Notes: generated from the letters alone by a model not told the origin. Counted from the stretch's first letter, positions 27,139-37,535 are shown. The stretch: 64,000 nucleotides of DNA from Comamonas sp. GB3 AK4-5 (GCF_041320665.1 NZ_CP166730.1:4990838-5054837), one strand, 5' to 3'. Made by a program: numbers and translations.

Positions 27139-29448
27139 ATGTCCAACCCCACCACGACCGACAAGCGCGCCCTGCTGCGCCAGGCCGCCCTTGAATACCA
27201 CGAGTTTCCCAAGCCAGGCAAGCTGGCCATCACGGCCACCAAGCCCATGGCCAACCAGCGCGATCTGGCACTGGCTTACTCGCCCGGCGTGGCCGCTCCT
27301 TGCGAAGAAATCGTCAAAGACCCCTCTACGGCCTTCAAATACACCGGCCGTGGCAACCTGGTGGGTGTGATCTCCAACGGCACGGCCGTGCTGGGTCTGG
27401 GTGACATCGGCGCCCTGGCCTCCAAGCCGGTGATGGAGGGCAAGGCCGTCCTGTTCAAGAAATTCGCCGGCGTCGACGTGTTCGACATCGAAATCGACGA
27501 AAAAGACCCGCAAAAACTGGTCGAAGTGATTGCCGCGCTGGAGCCCACCTTCGGCGCACTGAATCTGGAAGACATCAAGGCGCCCGAGTGCTTTTATGTG
27601 GAGCGTGAGCTGCGCAAGCGCATGAACATTCCCGTCTTCCACGACGACCAGCATGGCACGGCCATCACCGTGGCGGCCGCCATGGTCAATGCGCTGAAGG
27701 TGGCAGGCAAAAAGATCGAAGAGATCAAGCTGGTGACCTCGGGCGCCGGCGCCGCCGCCCTGGCCTGCCTGAACCTGCTGCTGAAAGTGGGCCTGAAGCG
27801 CGAGAACGTGTTTGTCACCGACATTGCCGGTCTGGTCTACGAAGGCCGCACCGAGCTGATGGACGAGGACAAGGCGCAGTTCGCCCAGAAGACCGATCTG
27901 CGCTCGCTGGGCCAGGTGATCGAGGGTGCCGACGCCTTCCTGGGCCTGTCCGCTGGCGGCGTGCTCAAGCAGGACATGGTCAAGAAGATGGCGGCCAAGC
28001 CCGTCATCTTCGCCCTGGCCAATCCCAACCCCGAAATCATTCCCGAAGATGTGAAGGAAGTGCGCGATGACGCCATCATCGCCACCGGACGCACGGACTA
28101 CCCCAACCAGGTGAACAACGTCCTGTGCTTCCCCTACATCTTCCGTGGTGCGCTGGACTGTGGCGCCACCACCATCACCACCGAGATGGAGATTGCCGCT
28201 GTCTACGCCATTGCCGAGCTGGCCGAGGCCGAGCAGTCGGAAGAGGTGGCCGCAGCCTATGTGGGCCATGAGCTGTCCTTCGGCCCCGAATACCTGATCC
28301 CCAAGCCCTTTGACCCGCGCCTGATGCTGATCGTGGCACCCGCCGTGGCCAAGGCCGCCGCCGAATGCGGCGTGGCCCAGCGCCCCATTCAGGACATGGA
28401 CGCCTACCGCGAGCACCTGAAGACCTTTGTCTACGCCTCGGGCACGGTGATGAAGCCCATCTTCATGGTGGCCAAAAAGGCAGCCAAAAAGCGCGTGGCC
28501 TATGCCGAAGGTGAGGACGAGCGCATTTTGCGTGCCTGCCAGATCGTGGTGGACGAACGCATCGCCCGCCCCACGCTGATCGGCCGCCCGGCCATCATTG
28601 CCCAGCGCGTCGAAAAATTTGGCCTGCGCCTGAAGGAAGGCGTGGACTACGACGTGGTCAACGTGGAGCAGGACGAGCGCTACCGCGACTTCTGGCAAAG
28701 CTACCACCGCATGAACGAGCGCAAGGGCGTGACCGAGGCCATTGCCAAGATCGAAATGCGCCGCCGCCTGACGCTGATTGGCTCCATGCTGCTGCACAAG
28801 GGCGAGGTCGATGGCCTGATCTGCGGCACCTGGAACACCACCAATCTGCACCTGCACTACATAGACCAGGTGATTGGCAAGCGCGCTGGCGTGGGCACCT
28901 ATGCCTGCATGAACGGCCTGCTGCTGCCCGACCGCCAGGTGTTCCTGGTCGACACCCATGTCAACTACGACCCCACGGCCGAGCAGTTGACGGAAATCAC
29001 CATCATGGCGGCCGAGGAGATGAAGCGCTTTGGCATCCACCCCAAGGTGGCCCTGCTCAGCCATTCCAACTTTGGCTCCAGCAACCAGCCCAGCGCGCTG
29101 AAAATGCGCCAGACCCTGGAGCTGCTGCGCGTGCAAGCGCCCTGGCTGGAAGTGGATGGCGAAATGCACGGCGATGTCGCCATCGACAGCGAAGCGCGCA
29201 AAAAGCTCATGCCCCACAGCACGCTGACGGGCGATGCCAATTTGCTGGTGCTGCCCAATATCGATGCGGCCAACATCTCCTACAACCTGCTCAAGCAGGT
29301 GGCAGGCGGCGGCATTGCCATCGGCCCCGTGCTGCTGGGCGCCTCCCAGCCGGTGCATGTGCTCACCCCCAGCACCACCGTGCGCCGCATCGTCAACATG
29401 ACGGCCTTGACCGTGGCGGAAGCCAACACCGCGCGCGCATCCGCCTAA
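27139..29448 (+). CDS. maeB: NADP-dependent malic enzyme, MaeB type
   Basis: A 769-residue fusion protein. The N-terminal 430 residues are malic enzyme, which turns malate into pyruvate, CO2 and [32 protein letters not shown] and the nucleotide-binding [10 protein letters not shown] are present. The C-terminal half resembles phosphate acetyltransferase (from about residue 440, [18 protein letters not shown]) and in this family regulates the enzyme, usually by acetyl-CoA, rather than acting as a Pta. The start at 27139 is seven bases after GGAG; a longer frame adds 46 residues with no family support. An intrinsic terminator lies 75 bases downstream. Confidence 0.95.
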   Translation: MSNPTTTDKRALLRQAALEYHEFPKPGKLAITATKPMANQRDLALAYSPGVAAPCEEIVKDPSTAFKYTGRGNLVGVISNGTAVLGLGDIGALASKPVMEGKAVLFKKFAGVDVFDIEIDEKDPQKLVEVIAALEPTFGALNLEDIKAPECFYVERELRKRMNIPVFHDDQHGTAITVAAAMVNALKVAGKKIEEIKLVTSGAGAAALACLNLLLKVGLKRENVFVTDIAGLVYEGRTELMDEDKAQFAQKTDLRSLGQVIEGADAFLGLSAGGVLKQDMVKKMAAKPVIFALANPNPEIIPEDVKEVRDDAIIATGRTDYPNQVNNVLCFPYIFRGALDCGATTITTEMEIAAVYAIAELAEAEQSEEVAAAYVGHELSFGPEYLIPKPFDPRLMLIVAPAVAKAAAECGVAQRPIQDMDAYREHLKTFVYASGTVMKPIFMVAKKAAKKRVAYAEGEDERILRACQIVVDERIARPTLIGRPAIIAQRVEKFGLRLKEGVDYDVVNVEQDERYRDFWQSYHRMNERKGVTEAIAKIEMRRRLTLIGSMLLHKGEVDGLICGTWNTTNLHLHYIDQVIGKRAGVGTYACMNGLLLPDRQVFLVDTHVNYDPTAEQLTEITIMAAEEMKRFGIHPKVALLSHSNFGSSNQPSALKMRQTLELLRVQAPWLEVDGEMHGDVAIDSEARKKLMPHSTLTGDANLLVLPNIDAANISYNLLKQVAGGGIAIGPVLLGASQPVHVLTPSTTVRRIVNMTALTVAEANTARASA

Positions 29449-29522
29449 GCGAGCACAAAAACCAAGGTGCACAAGGCCCCCATGAGGCGGCCTGCGTACA
29501 CCGCTGCATTTGACACGGCACA

Positions 29523-29561
29523 AAGCGCTGGCTTCCTGCAAGGGACCAGCGCTTGCTTTTT
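29523..29561 (+). terminator. probable intrinsic terminator after maeB
   Basis: AAGCGCTGG pairs with CCAGCGCTT around a 14-base loop, followed by GCTTTTT. It sits 75 bases after maeB and about 80 before the ribonuclease gene, separating the two transcripts. Confidence 0.7.
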
Positions 29562-29640
29562 AGGGGGGGCTGCGTCACACTTGCGGGTCGAAATTTCGGG
29601 CTTTCCCGGGTTTCTGAAAGGTGTGTTTGACGTGCATGTG

Positions 29641-30072
29641 ATGCTGAGAGCGGCTACCGCGGTTACCGGCCAGGCTTTGCGAACGGGTTGCGCAGTGCTG
29701 CTGAGTGCAGTGTACGTGCTGTCAGCAGCACCGGCCGGAGCGCGTGGCGTGCCGCCAGTCGCAGAAGGTGTAGAGGGCTACGCCACCACGATCGCGCTAC
29801 AGGAATTGCCGCCCCAGGGCCGCACCACGTATGCACTGATCTTGCAAGGGGGGCCGTTTCCGTACGACAAGGACGGCACGGTGTTTGGCAACCGCGAGCG
29901 GCTGCTGCCCACTTCCAAGCGTGGCTACTACCGCGAATACACCGTCAAGACACCCCGCTCTCGCGACCGTGGAGCCCGCCGCATCATCTGCGGCGGCCTG
30001 CAGCCGCAGCAACCCGATGCCTGCTACTACACCAGTGACCACTACAGCAGTTTCCGGAAGATCACGCCATGA
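29641..30072 (+). CDS. secreted guanyl-specific ribonuclease (RNase Sa/barnase family)
   Basis: A protein of about 143 residues with an N-terminal secretion signal (hydrophobic run to about residue 35, ending AAPAGARG) and a microbial RNase domain. The catalytic triad of RNase Sa is in place: Glu in YYREYTVKTP, Arg in RGARRIICGG and His in YTSDHYSSF. DGTVFGNRERLLP precedes them as in RNase Sa. It cuts RNA after G in the usual way of the family. The next gene overlaps its stop by four bases (ATGA) and encodes a barstar-type inhibitor, so this is a toxin-inhibitor pair. An in-frame GTG at 29632, ten bases after AAAGG, may be the true start. Confidence 0.9.
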   Translation: MLRAATAVTGQALRTGCAVLLSAVYVLSAAPAGARGVPPVAEGVEGYATTIALQELPPQGRTTYALILQGGPFPYDKDGTVFGNRERLLPTSKRGYYREYTVKTPRSRDRGARRIICGGLQPQQPDACYYTSDHYSSFRKITP

Positions 30073-30632
30073 GCCTCCTCGATCTGGATTGGGACCGTCA
30101 AAGCAGCAGCAGCGCCTGGGGGAACTTCCTGAGCCACCCAGCCTCCACCACTGCATTGCAGCGCCCCCACGGGCCCCAACACACCACAGAAAGCACCACG
30201 GAGATGGAAAAGCGCCCACTTCGTCCTGACAACGAATCCCCCTTGCGCGGGGTGCGCAGCAATATTGTGCAGTCCATCCGTGCCTTCCATATTCCGGACC
30301 TGCAGCAGGCCGCCAGCACCCTGGGCCAGCATTTTCTGTACGCCAACCTGGCGCATGCGCAGAACAAGCAGGACATCCTGGAGCTGATCTCCACGCAGTT
30401 TCACTTCCCGGCGCATTTCGGCAAGAACTTCGACGCCCTGTACGACTGCCTGACCGACCCGCTGCACAAGGCTGGCCCGCAGCCGGGCTTTGTGCTGGTG
30501 CTCGACCAGATTCCCACCACCGGCAAGTTCGACAAGGAAGTGCGCGAGCAGTTTCTGGACTGCTTCCGCGACGCGGCCGAATACTGGGCCGAGCGCAAGA
30601 TCGCCTTCCGCTGCTTCTACTCCTTCCTGTAG
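30069..30632 (+). CDS. barstar-family ribonuclease inhibitor
   Basis: A 187-residue cytoplasmic protein whose last 115 residues are barstar: IRAFHIPDLQQAASTL, then the inhibitory helix segment FHFPAHFGKNFDALYDCLTD with the acidic residues that plug the RNase active site. The first 70 residues are a polar extension absent from classical barstar (about 90 residues); their role is unknown. Overlap with the ribonuclease gene ensures co-production, protecting the cell from the enzyme before export. A strong two-way terminator follows 23 bases after the stop. Confidence 0.9.
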   Translation: MSLLDLDWDRQSSSSAWGNFLSHPASTTALQRPHGPQHTTESTTEMEKRPLRPDNESPLRGVRSNIVQSIRAFHIPDLQQAASTLGQHFLYANLAHAQNKQDILELISTQFHFPAHFGKNFDALYDCLTDPLHKAGPQPGFVLVLDQIPTTGKFDKEVREQFLDCFRDAAEYWAERKIAFRCFYSFL

Positions 30633-30655
30633 AAACACCAAAAAGCGCTGGCCGC

Positions 30656-30690
30656 ATGCAAAAAGCCCGGGATTCCCGGGCTTTTTGCAT
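30656..30690. terminator. bidirectional intrinsic terminator
   Basis: A 16-base perfect stem, from ATGCAAAAAGCCCGGG at 30656-30671 to its complement at 30675-30690, with a three-base loop. A-rich and T-rich ends let it work on both strands, ending the RNase-barstar transcript and the convergent ksgA transcript. Confidence 0.92.
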
Positions 30691-30795
30691 GGACAGCTCG
30701 CTCCTTAAAAGGGAGCTTATATCGCATATAACAGCTTCATCTCCGGTATAAAAACACCGGAAATCCTTGCTGTGATTGCGTAAGCAGCTCTCAAT

Positions 30796-31569
30796 TTAGC
30801 TAGTTGTTTGTGAGAGCTGGGCCGCCAGCGCCTCGTATTCGGCCACCGGCACCTCCTCGGCACGGCGCTGCAGATCGATCTCGCCGGCAAAGCCTTTCTC
30901 CTCCAGCCATTTGCCCAGGGTGTTGCGCAGCATTTTGCGGCGTTGGCTGAAGGCCACGCGCACCAGCTCTTCCAGCAGCTGCGGGTTCAGCGCCGCAGGG
31001 GCCGCCTTGGGAACCATGCGCACCACGGCGCTGTTGACCTTGGGCGGCGGGTCAAAGCTCTCGGGCGGCACGAACAGCACGTTCTCCATCTGGTAGCGCC
31101 ATTGCAGCATCACCGAAAGACGCCCGTAGTCGGACGAGCCAGCATCGGCCACCATGCGGTCAATCACCTCTTTTTGCAGCATGAAATGCTGGTCCTGCAC
31201 CACGTCCACGCAGTCCATCAGGTGAAACAGAATGGGTGAGGAGATGTTGTAGGGCAGATTGCCCACCACACGCAGCTTGGGTACCTCCAGACGCTGGGCC
31301 AGCGCGCGGAAGTCCACCTTCAGCACATCGGACTCCACCACGTCCAGATCGGCACGCAGACGCAGGCGCACGGCCAGGTCGCGGTCCAGCTCGATCACCG
31401 TCATCTTGCCCAGGCGCTCCACCAGCGGCTGGGTCAGCGCCATCAGGCCCGGGCCGATTTCCACCACCGGTTCGCCGGCCTGGGGGTGGATGGCATCCAC
31501 GATGGCGTCAATGATGGCCTGGTCGGTCAGAAAATTCTGGCCAAAGCGCTTGCGGGGAATATGTTTCAT
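30796..31569 (-). CDS. rsmA: 16S rRNA dimethyladenosine transferase KsgA/RsmA
   Basis: A 257-residue SAM-dependent enzyme that dimethylates A1518 and A1519 of 16S rRNA late in 30S assembly. The SAM site is [15 protein letters not shown], and the catalytic [11 protein letters not shown] motif is intact. [14 protein letters not shown] begins the family, fixing the start at 31569; a longer frame adds 23 residues without support. It lies downstream of lptD-surA on the same strand, the common order in proteobacteria, but pdxA, which often sits between surA and ksgA, is not here. Confidence 0.96.
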   Translation of the reverse strand: MKHIPRKRFGQNFLTDQAIIDAIVDAIHPQAGEPVVEIGPGLMALTQPLVERLGKMTVIELDRDLAVRLRLRADLDVVESDVLKVDFRALAQRLEVPKLRVVGNLPYNISSPILFHLMDCVDVVQDQHFMLQKEVIDRMVADAGSSDYGRLSVMLQWRYQMENVLFVPPESFDPPPKVNSAVVRMVPKAAPAALNPQLLEELVRVAFSQRRKMLRNTLGKWLEEKGFAGEIDLQRRAEEVPVAEYEALAAQLSQTTS

Positions 31570-31685
31570 GCCAAGCAAAAACGGTGCCTCGGCACCGTTC
31601 GATAAAAAAGAGAAAGGGTGCAGCGGCAATGATCGCACTGCCGCTCCCGCCCACGGGGATACAGGGGCATAGGCCCCTATGCCGT

Positions 31686-33104
31686 TTATTGCGGAGGTTC
31701 GCGGTATTCCACGTAGGTGCGACCACGCAGCTCCTGCAGCCAGGTCTCGTAGTCTTTCTCGGTCTTTTGCGCACGGACCACATCGCGCAGCATTTCGCGC
31801 TGCTCGCGGGGGCTGAGGGCGGCCTCGCGGCGCTCCACCAGCTGGATCAGGTGCACGCCAAAGCGCGAGACCACAGGCGGGCTGATTTCACCGGGCTGAA
31901 GGCGCTCGAGCACCTGTTCGAACTCGGGCACATAGCGGCCCGGGCCGGCCCAGCCCAGATCACCGCCTTGCGGGGCGCTGCCGTCTTGCGAGTACTGGCG
32001 TGCCAGCGCTTCAAAGTTGGCGGAGCCTTGCAGCACGCGGTTGCGCAGCTCGGCCAGTTGGGCCGCAGCTTCACGCTCACCCAACTGGGCCGAGGGGCGC
32101 AGCAGAATGTGGCGGGCATGGTTCTGGGTGACCACCATGGGCACACCGGACATGCTCTTGTCGATCACCTTCAGCACGTGAAAGCCTGCCGACGAGCGCA
32201 CCGGCCCCACCACCGCGCCCACCTGTGCCGAGCGCACGGCCTGCACAAACAGCTCGGGGTAGCGCTCTGCAGGGCGCAGCCCCATCACGGCGTTGTCCTT
32301 GATATCGGAGTACTGCTTGGCTGCTGCTTCAAAGCTGCCGCTGCGTGCGGCCTGCGCCGCCTCTTCTGCGCGGGCCTTGTATTGGGCCAGCTGGGCCTCG
32401 GTCGCGCCTTCGGGCACTACGACCAGGATATGCCCCAGGTTGAGCGCCGCAGCGGCGGCATCGCCGGCCTTGCTGCGCTGCTCCAGCTGGTAGCGGTCGA
32501 TGTCGTGGTCACTGACCTTGACGCGGTTGTCCACCTCGCGCTCGCGCAGGCGCTGCAAGGTGATCTGGCGGCGCAGCTCTTCGCGGAACAGGCTTTCGGA
32601 AATGCCTTCCTTCTTCAGCTCACGCGCCAGCTGTTCCCGGCTGATGCTGTTGTTGCGCGCCACGGCTTCCAGGCCCTGGTCCACCGCGTAGTCGTCCACC
32701 TTGATGCCGACTTCCTTGGCGTACTGCACCTGGGCTTTTTCCAGGATCAGGCGCTCCAACACCTCGCGGGCCAGCGCGGCCTGCGCCGGACGCTGGGCGC
32801 CTTCGCGCGACAGGCTTTCCTGCACCCGGGCCATGCGCTCGCGCACCTCGTTGTTGGTGATGGGCTCGGAATTGACCACGGCGACGATGTAATCGGCCGA
32901 ACGCAGGCCGCCGCGCCCTGCTTGCAGGCCCACGTCAGGGGCCTGGGTTTGCTCCAGCGCTCGGGACAGCGCAGGCGCGCTGACACCCGGTGCGCCACCA
33001 GCGCGCAGGCCTTGGGCCTGGGCACCGGCCCAGGCAGACAGACACAGCACGCCCAGGGCGGCTGCACGGTATGAGATAGCAGGCAAACGCATGATTCGGT
33101 TCAT
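31686..33104 (-). CDS. surA: periplasmic chaperone/peptidyl-prolyl isomerase SurA
   Basis: A 472-residue periplasmic protein that escorts outer-membrane proteins to the BAM complex. A signal peptide ends near AQAQ (about residue 31). The N-terminal chaperone domain covers about 70-200, followed by two parvulin domains beginning [11 protein letters not shown] (about 220) and [10 protein letters not shown] (about 330). The gene starts six bases after the end of lptD, forming the lptD-surA operon; LptD itself is a SurA client. A hairpin, AGCGGCA around ten bases to TGCCGCT at about 31621-31644, lies between it and ksgA and may weaken read-through. Confidence 0.95.
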   Translation of the reverse strand: MNRIMRLPAISYRAAALGVLCLSAWAGAQAQGLRAGGAPGVSAPALSRALEQTQAPDVGLQAGRGGLRSADYIVAVVNSEPITNNEVRERMARVQESLSREGAQRPAQAALAREVLERLILEKAQVQYAKEVGIKVDDYAVDQGLEAVARNNSISREQLARELKKEGISESLFREELRRQITLQRLREREVDNRVKVSDHDIDRYQLEQRSKAGDAAAAALNLGHILVVVPEGATEAQLAQYKARAEEAAQAARSGSFEAAAKQYSDIKDNAVMGLRPAERYPELFVQAVRSAQVGAVVGPVRSSAGFHVLKVIDKSMSGVPMVVTQNHARHILLRPSAQLGEREAAAQLAELRNRVLQGSANFEALARQYSQDGSAPQGGDLGWAGPGRYVPEFEQVLERLQPGEISPPVVSRFGVHLIQLVERREAALSPREQREMLRDVVRAQKTEKDYETWLQELRGRTYVEYREPPQ

Positions 33105-33110
33105 GAAAAA

Positions 33111-35519
33111 TTAGTCGTAATTGCTGAAGCGGCTGGGCGCTGGTGCATTGCCATCGCGCAGATTGCGATAGCGCGGAATCTGTTCCTTGAGCGTGCCCAA
33201 GGGGTCATTGCCCACGCCGAGGCGGGAGAAGCCCACGAATTCCATCTGGAACGAGAGCTTGGTGGCCGATGAGCTGATGCTGTTGGTGTGCCGCTCCAGC
33301 AGCACGCGGCCAATCCAGCAGCAGCTGTCGTACTCGATGCCCAGCACCGTGTCGATCATCTTGCTGTCCTGCATGCTGTAGTTCAGCCGGCCCACGGTGT
33401 ACCAGCGGCTTCCGCCAGGTTGGCTGCCGCCCTTGGGCGGGGTGAAATCACCGCCGAACAGCGCGGCCAGCGGCCATTGCCAGCCCAGGTCCACCTGCTC
33501 GCTGAAGTCACGCTGCAGCCGATAGGCCATGCTGACCGTGCGATAGGCCCCAGGGCTGTAGCGGGCGCTGATGGTGGAGCGCTTGACGCGGCGCTCATCC
33601 TGGTTGAATTGCACGGCGCTGTCGAAAGCCCAGCGCTGGCTCCAGTTGAAGCCCGCGCCCAGCAGCAGATCGGACAGGCTTTCCGTGCCCGGGGCTTCGC
33701 CCGGCAGGGTGACAAGCTGGTCCTTGAAACGCAGGCGCTGGGCCACGGCCAGGCGCACGGCCTCGGCGCCGGTCTGGCGGTCCAGCCAGCGTGTGGTCAG
33801 GCCCGCCGTCAGCATATTGTTGTCAGCAATGCGGTCCTGGCCCACATAGCTGTTCTCGGCAAAAATGGAGGCGAAGTTGAAGTCTGTACGCGCCGTGTCA
33901 TACGCCGGCAGCATGGACTGGTCGCGGTAAGGGGTGTTTGTATAGAACAGGCGCGGCTCCAGCGTCTGCACATAGTCCTTGCCGAAGAAGGTGGTGTCGC
34001 GCTCAAACACCAGGCCGCTGTCCACACTGAAGGTCGGCAGGGTGCGCTGGAAGCTGGTCTGGCCGTTGATGGCCGTATCCATCTGGTAGCTGCTGGTGTG
34101 CAGCTGCAGCTTGGGCTTGATGAACCAACCGGGTGCCAGAATGGGCCGTGTCAGCTGGGCCAGCCCATAGCTGCGCTGGCCATTCCAGACATTGTCGCGG
34201 CCATCGAGATTGCGGGCCTGAAAGCGCGTGGTGTCGGCCTCCCAGGCGAAATCAAAGCCCCCGGGCAGGTCATAGGGCGTGTAGCGCCACTGCAGCTGCG
34301 GCATCCGGTCAAAGGGCGGCGTGATGGGCGAATCCAGCTGCTGCTGCACCTGCCACTTTTGCGCACGCAGCACCACGCTGTGGTCGTTACGCCCCCAGCT
34401 CAGCGTGCCTTCGCTATTGACCAGCCTCTCCCGCAAGTGCTTATCGGTACGCATGAAATCGCGCCAGTAATCACCATCGCTGACCCGGTTCAGATTCAGG
34501 TTCAGACCCAGGCCACCAATGGGAGTGTTCCAGTTCTGCAGGTGTTGCCAGGAATAGGCCCAGCGATCCCGATCACGCAGCTTGTCGCGGGTCATGCCCT
34601 CCAGCCGCAGCGTGCCGCTGTAAGCGGGTTCCAGATAGCGGAACTCGCCGGCCAGGCCCAGGCCACGCTTGCTCATCAGCGTGGGCGTGATCATGGCGTC
34701 CCGGTTGGGGGCAATGTTCCAGTAATAGGGCTGGGCGTATTCGATGCCGTTGATGCTGTCTATGCCAATGCTGGGCGGAAGCAGGCCAGACTTGCGCTTG
34801 GTGGACAGCGGAAAACTTACCGCTGGCACGGGCAGCACCGGAATGCCCTTGAACTCCAGCACCGCGCTCTTGGCATAGCCCACTTCTTCGGCGCGGTCCA
34901 GCTCAATGCGCTTGGCCCGCAACACCCAGTCGGGCTCCCAGGTGGTGGAGTCATCGCGCAAGCAGGTGGTGTAGGTGGCGTCATGCACCACCGAACGGTC
35001 GCGGTCGATGAAGTCCACGCGCACGGCATCACCGTGGGCCTGAGTCTGCAAAAACTGGTAGCTGGCGTCGTTGAACTGCCCCTTGAAGGCGTCCACATGC
35101 AGCTTCAGCGCTGTGCCCTGGTAGACATCGCCATTCTTGTTGATGTGCACATTGCCTTCGGCGTCGACCAGGTCGTCGGCCAAGGTGTAGTCCACCTGGT
35201 CGGCGCGCACCACGGTATCGCCCTTGCGCAGCTCGGCGTGGCCTTGGACCTGGGCACGCACATCGGCCTGGCCGGTGACATGGTCACCACGAATAAAGGA
35301 AGGCAGCTGGTCTGCCACCTCTGCAGGAATATGTTCCTGCAGCAATGGGGAAGACTTCAGCGGCGCGGGAATGAGCGCCTCGGGGGTGTCGGATGTCTGG
35401 GCCCAGACACCGGAGCAGGCGAGCACGGCCGCCGCTGCCAGTGGACGCACCACGGCACCGCGCGGCGAGGAACACCGGGAGGTCGCAAAGCAAGCGGAGG
35501 GCAACAAACGGACAGACAC
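33111..35519 (-). CDS. lptD: LPS-assembly outer-membrane protein LptD
   Basis: An 802-residue outer-membrane barrel that, with LptE, inserts lipopolysaccharide into the outer leaflet. A long signal sequence ends at GVWAQ (about residue 41). An OstA/LptA-like N-terminal domain (about 70-220) contains LRKGDTVVRADQVDYTLADDLVDAEGNVHI. The C-terminal barrel includes the conserved cysteine pair in YDSCCWIGR, used in the disulfides that gate activity. It is divergent from amgK and heads the lptD-surA operon. lptC is also in the window at 50 kb. Confidence 0.95.
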   Translation of the reverse strand: MSVRLLPSACFATSRCSSPRGAVVRPLAAAAVLACSGVWAQTSDTPEALIPAPLKSSPLLQEHIPAEVADQLPSFIRGDHVTGQADVRAQVQGHAELRKGDTVVRADQVDYTLADDLVDAEGNVHINKNGDVYQGTALKLHVDAFKGQFNDASYQFLQTQAHGDAVRVDFIDRDRSVVHDATYTTCLRDDSTTWEPDWVLRAKRIELDRAEEVGYAKSAVLEFKGIPVLPVPAVSFPLSTKRKSGLLPPSIGIDSINGIEYAQPYYWNIAPNRDAMITPTLMSKRGLGLAGEFRYLEPAYSGTLRLEGMTRDKLRDRDRWAYSWQHLQNWNTPIGGLGLNLNLNRVSDGDYWRDFMRTDKHLRERLVNSEGTLSWGRNDHSVVLRAQKWQVQQQLDSPITPPFDRMPQLQWRYTPYDLPGGFDFAWEADTTRFQARNLDGRDNVWNGQRSYGLAQLTRPILAPGWFIKPKLQLHTSSYQMDTAINGQTSFQRTLPTFSVDSGLVFERDTTFFGKDYVQTLEPRLFYTNTPYRDQSMLPAYDTARTDFNFASIFAENSYVGQDRIADNNMLTAGLTTRWLDRQTGAEAVRLAVAQRLRFKDQLVTLPGEAPGTESLSDLLLGAGFNWSQRWAFDSAVQFNQDERRVKRSTISARYSPGAYRTVSMAYRLQRDFSEQVDLGWQWPLAALFGGDFTPPKGGSQPGGSRWYTVGRLNYSMQDSKMIDTVLGIEYDSCCWIGRVLLERHTNSISSSATKLSFQMEFVGFSRLGVGNDPLGTLKEQIPRYRNLRDGNAPAPSRFSNYD

Positions 35520-35591
35520 TTTCAGAAAGAAGCGGGGAAGAGACCGGGAGTTTCCGGCGGCAGCCGGACGATTTGTAGAATCGGATTATCC

Positions 35592-36698
35592 ATGAGCGAT
35601 TCCATCTCCCCCATTTCCAGCGTGGTATGGCCTGATCCGGCCCGCGAACGCACCTTCCAGTCCTGGCTGACACCGCTGGCGGCCCAGCATGGTCTGGACC
35701 CGTCCACCCTGCGCATCGCCTCGGCCGATGCCAGCTTTCGCCGCTATCTGCGCCTGGACCGTGCCCAGGGCCATCCCGGGGGCAGCCTGATTGTCATGGA
35801 CGCGCCGCCAGACAGGGAGAACTGTACGCCGTTCGTCCAGGTTCAGCAGCTGATGCAGCAGGCCGGCCTCAACGTGCCTGCGGTTTTGGACTGGGACCAG
35901 GCCCACGGTTTCATGCTGATCTCCGACCTGGGCAGCCGCACCCTGATCGAGGTGCTGAACCCGGATCAGCCGCGCGAGGCCGAGGTCTGGTATCGCCAGG
36001 CCGTAGACCAGTTGCTGCAGTGGCAGCTGGCCTCCAAGCCCGGCGTGTTGCCAGCCTATGACGAAGCCTTGCTGCGCCGCGAGCTGCAGCTGTTTCCCGA
36101 CTGGTACATCGCCCAGCACCGCAAGCTGCAGCTGGACGACAAGCAGCAAGCCACGCTGAGCAAGGCCTTCGACCAGATCGTGGCCCACAATCTGCAAGCG
36201 CCCAGCGTCTATGTGCACCGCGACTTCATGGCCCGCAACCTGATGCTGCCCACCGACCCGGCCCAGGCACTGGGGGTGCTGGACTTCCAGGATGCGGTCT
36301 ACGGCCCCATCACCTATGACATCGCCAGCCTGCTGCGCGACGCCTTCCTGACCTGGGAAGAGGACTTTGTCATCGACATTACCGTGCGTTACTGGGAAAA
36401 AGCCCGCAAGGCCGGTCTGGTCGGCGCCAACAGCGCCAGCGGCTGGGGTGATGACTTCGGCGAGTTCTACCGCGCCGTGGAATGGATGGGCCTGCAGCGC
36501 CACCTGAAGGTGGCCGGTATCTTCGCCCGCCTCACACTGCGCGACGGCAAGCCCAAATACCTGGCGGACACGCCGCGTTTCATCCACTACATACGCACCA
36601 CCTGCAGCCGCTACCGCGAGCTGGGCCCGCTGCTGCGCCTGGTCGATCAGATTGAGGGCATACAGGTGCAAACCGGCTATGCCTACGGCCGGATGTAA
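35592..36698 (+). CDS. amgK: AmgK-type sugar kinase (aminoglycoside phosphotransferase fold)
   Basis: A 368-residue kinase of the APH fold, matching AmgK, the anomeric N-acetylmuramate/N-acetylglucosamine kinase of cell-wall recycling that bypasses de novo UDP-MurNAc synthesis. The catalytic loop is VYVHRDFMARNLML and the metal-binding segment LGVLDFQDAVYGPITYDIASLLRD. Divergence from lptD (72 bases apart) is the usual arrangement of amgK. MurU, the uridylyltransferase that acts next and is often adjacent, is not found here; the following gene is rsmE. The product name rests on the family plus context; the substrate was not proved from sequence. Confidence 0.85.
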   Translation: MSDSISPISSVVWPDPARERTFQSWLTPLAAQHGLDPSTLRIASADASFRRYLRLDRAQGHPGGSLIVMDAPPDRENCTPFVQVQQLMQQAGLNVPAVLDWDQAHGFMLISDLGSRTLIEVLNPDQPREAEVWYRQAVDQLLQWQLASKPGVLPAYDEALLRRELQLFPDWYIAQHRKLQLDDKQQATLSKAFDQIVAHNLQAPSVYVHRDFMARNLMLPTDPAQALGVLDFQDAVYGPITYDIASLLRDAFLTWEEDFVIDITVRYWEKARKAGLVGANSASGWGDDFGEFYRAVEWMGLQRHLKVAGIFARLTLRDGKPKYLADTPRFIHYIRTTCSRYRELGPLLRLVDQIEGIQVQTGYAYGRM

Positions 36699-36758
36699 CC
36701 CTCAAATTTCATAGCTACCGCAGCGCGCACCGCATGCATTACATGGAGAAAACCATTT

Positions 36759-36798
36759 GAGAGCATTGCGGTAAGCGTTATCCACGCTCTCTTTTTTT
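36759..36798 (+). terminator. probable intrinsic terminator after amgK
   Basis: GAGAGC pairs with GCTCTC around an internal GC-containing loop and is followed by seven T's. It lies 61 bases after the amgK stop and just before the rsmE start, so rsmE probably has its own promoter or depends on read-through. Confidence 0.6.
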
Positions 36799-36809
36799 GA
36801 TTGAACGCC

Positions 36810-37535
36810 ATGCCGCGCTTTCACTGCCCCTTGCCGCTTGCTGCCGACGCCGAGCTGGAGCTTCCCGCCGGCGCCGCCCGCCATGTGCAGGTGCTGCGCA
36901 TGCAGCCCGGCCAACACATCACCTTGTTTGACGGCTCGGGCGATGGCGAGTGGAACGCCACCATCACCCGCATGGGCCGCAGCGATGTGGCCGTGCGCGT
37001 GGATGCGTTCCAGGCCACGGCCCGCGAAGCCAGCCGCGCCGTGCACCTGCTGGCCGGCATCACCGCCAACGAGCGCATGGACTGGCTGGTGGAAAAAGCC
37101 ACCGAAATCGGTGTGGCCAGCATCACCCCGCTGCTGGCAGAACGCAGCGTGCTCAAGCTCAAGGGCGAGCGCGGCGACAAAAAACGCGCCCATTGGCAGG
37201 CCGTGGCCGTAGCCGCCTGCGAGCAATGCGGTGGCAACCGCGTGCCCACCATCCACCCCGCGGTGACGCTGGCCGAATGGGCTGCCGCCAACGTCGATAC
37301 CGCAGACACCCAGCGCGTGCTGCTGTCGCTGGCCGAGGGCACGCGCCCGCTGCTGCAGGCCGTGGAGCCTGGTGCGCAACCGGTGCTGTTTCTCTCCGGC
37401 CCCGAAGGCGGCCTCAGCCCGGCCGAAGAGGCACTGGCCCGCGCCCAGGGCTTTGCCCCGGTCACCCTGGGCCCGCGCGTGCTGCGTGCCGAAACCGCAC
37501 CGCTGATGGCCTTGTCGGCCCTGGTTCTGCGCTGA
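36810..37535 (+). CDS. rsmE: 16S rRNA (uracil1498-N3)-methyltransferase RsmE
   Basis: A 241-residue SPOUT-class methyltransferase for U1498 of 16S rRNA. An N-terminal PUA-like domain covers about 1-70. The knotted SAM site is near the C-terminus: LFLSGPEGGLSPAEE and VTLGPRVLRAETAPL are both clear. The conserved VEKATEIGVASITPLLAERS marks the start of the catalytic domain. ATG at 36810 is chosen over a TTG at 36801. Confidence 0.95.
   Translation: MPRFHCPLPLAADAELELPAGAARHVQVLRMQPGQHITLFDGSGDGEWNATITRMGRSDVAVRVDAFQATAREASRAVHLLAGITANERMDWLVEKATEIGVASITPLLAERSVLKLKGERGDKKRAHWQAVAVAACEQCGGNRVPTIHPAVTLAEWAAANVDTADTQRVLLSLAEGTRPLLQAVEPGAQPVLFLSGPEGGLSPAEEALARAQGFAPVTLGPRVLRAETAPLMALSALVLR

Noticed and set aside
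27049..29541. An 830-codon open frame opposite maeB.
   Set aside because: It is a high-GC antisense shadow: composition is His/Gly/Gln-rich, it matches no family, and the plus strand encodes a full malic enzyme.
33288..35590. A very long plus-strand open frame running through lptD into amgK.
   Set aside because: Only the amgK part (from 35592) has family motifs; the upstream part is antisense to lptD and has shadow composition.
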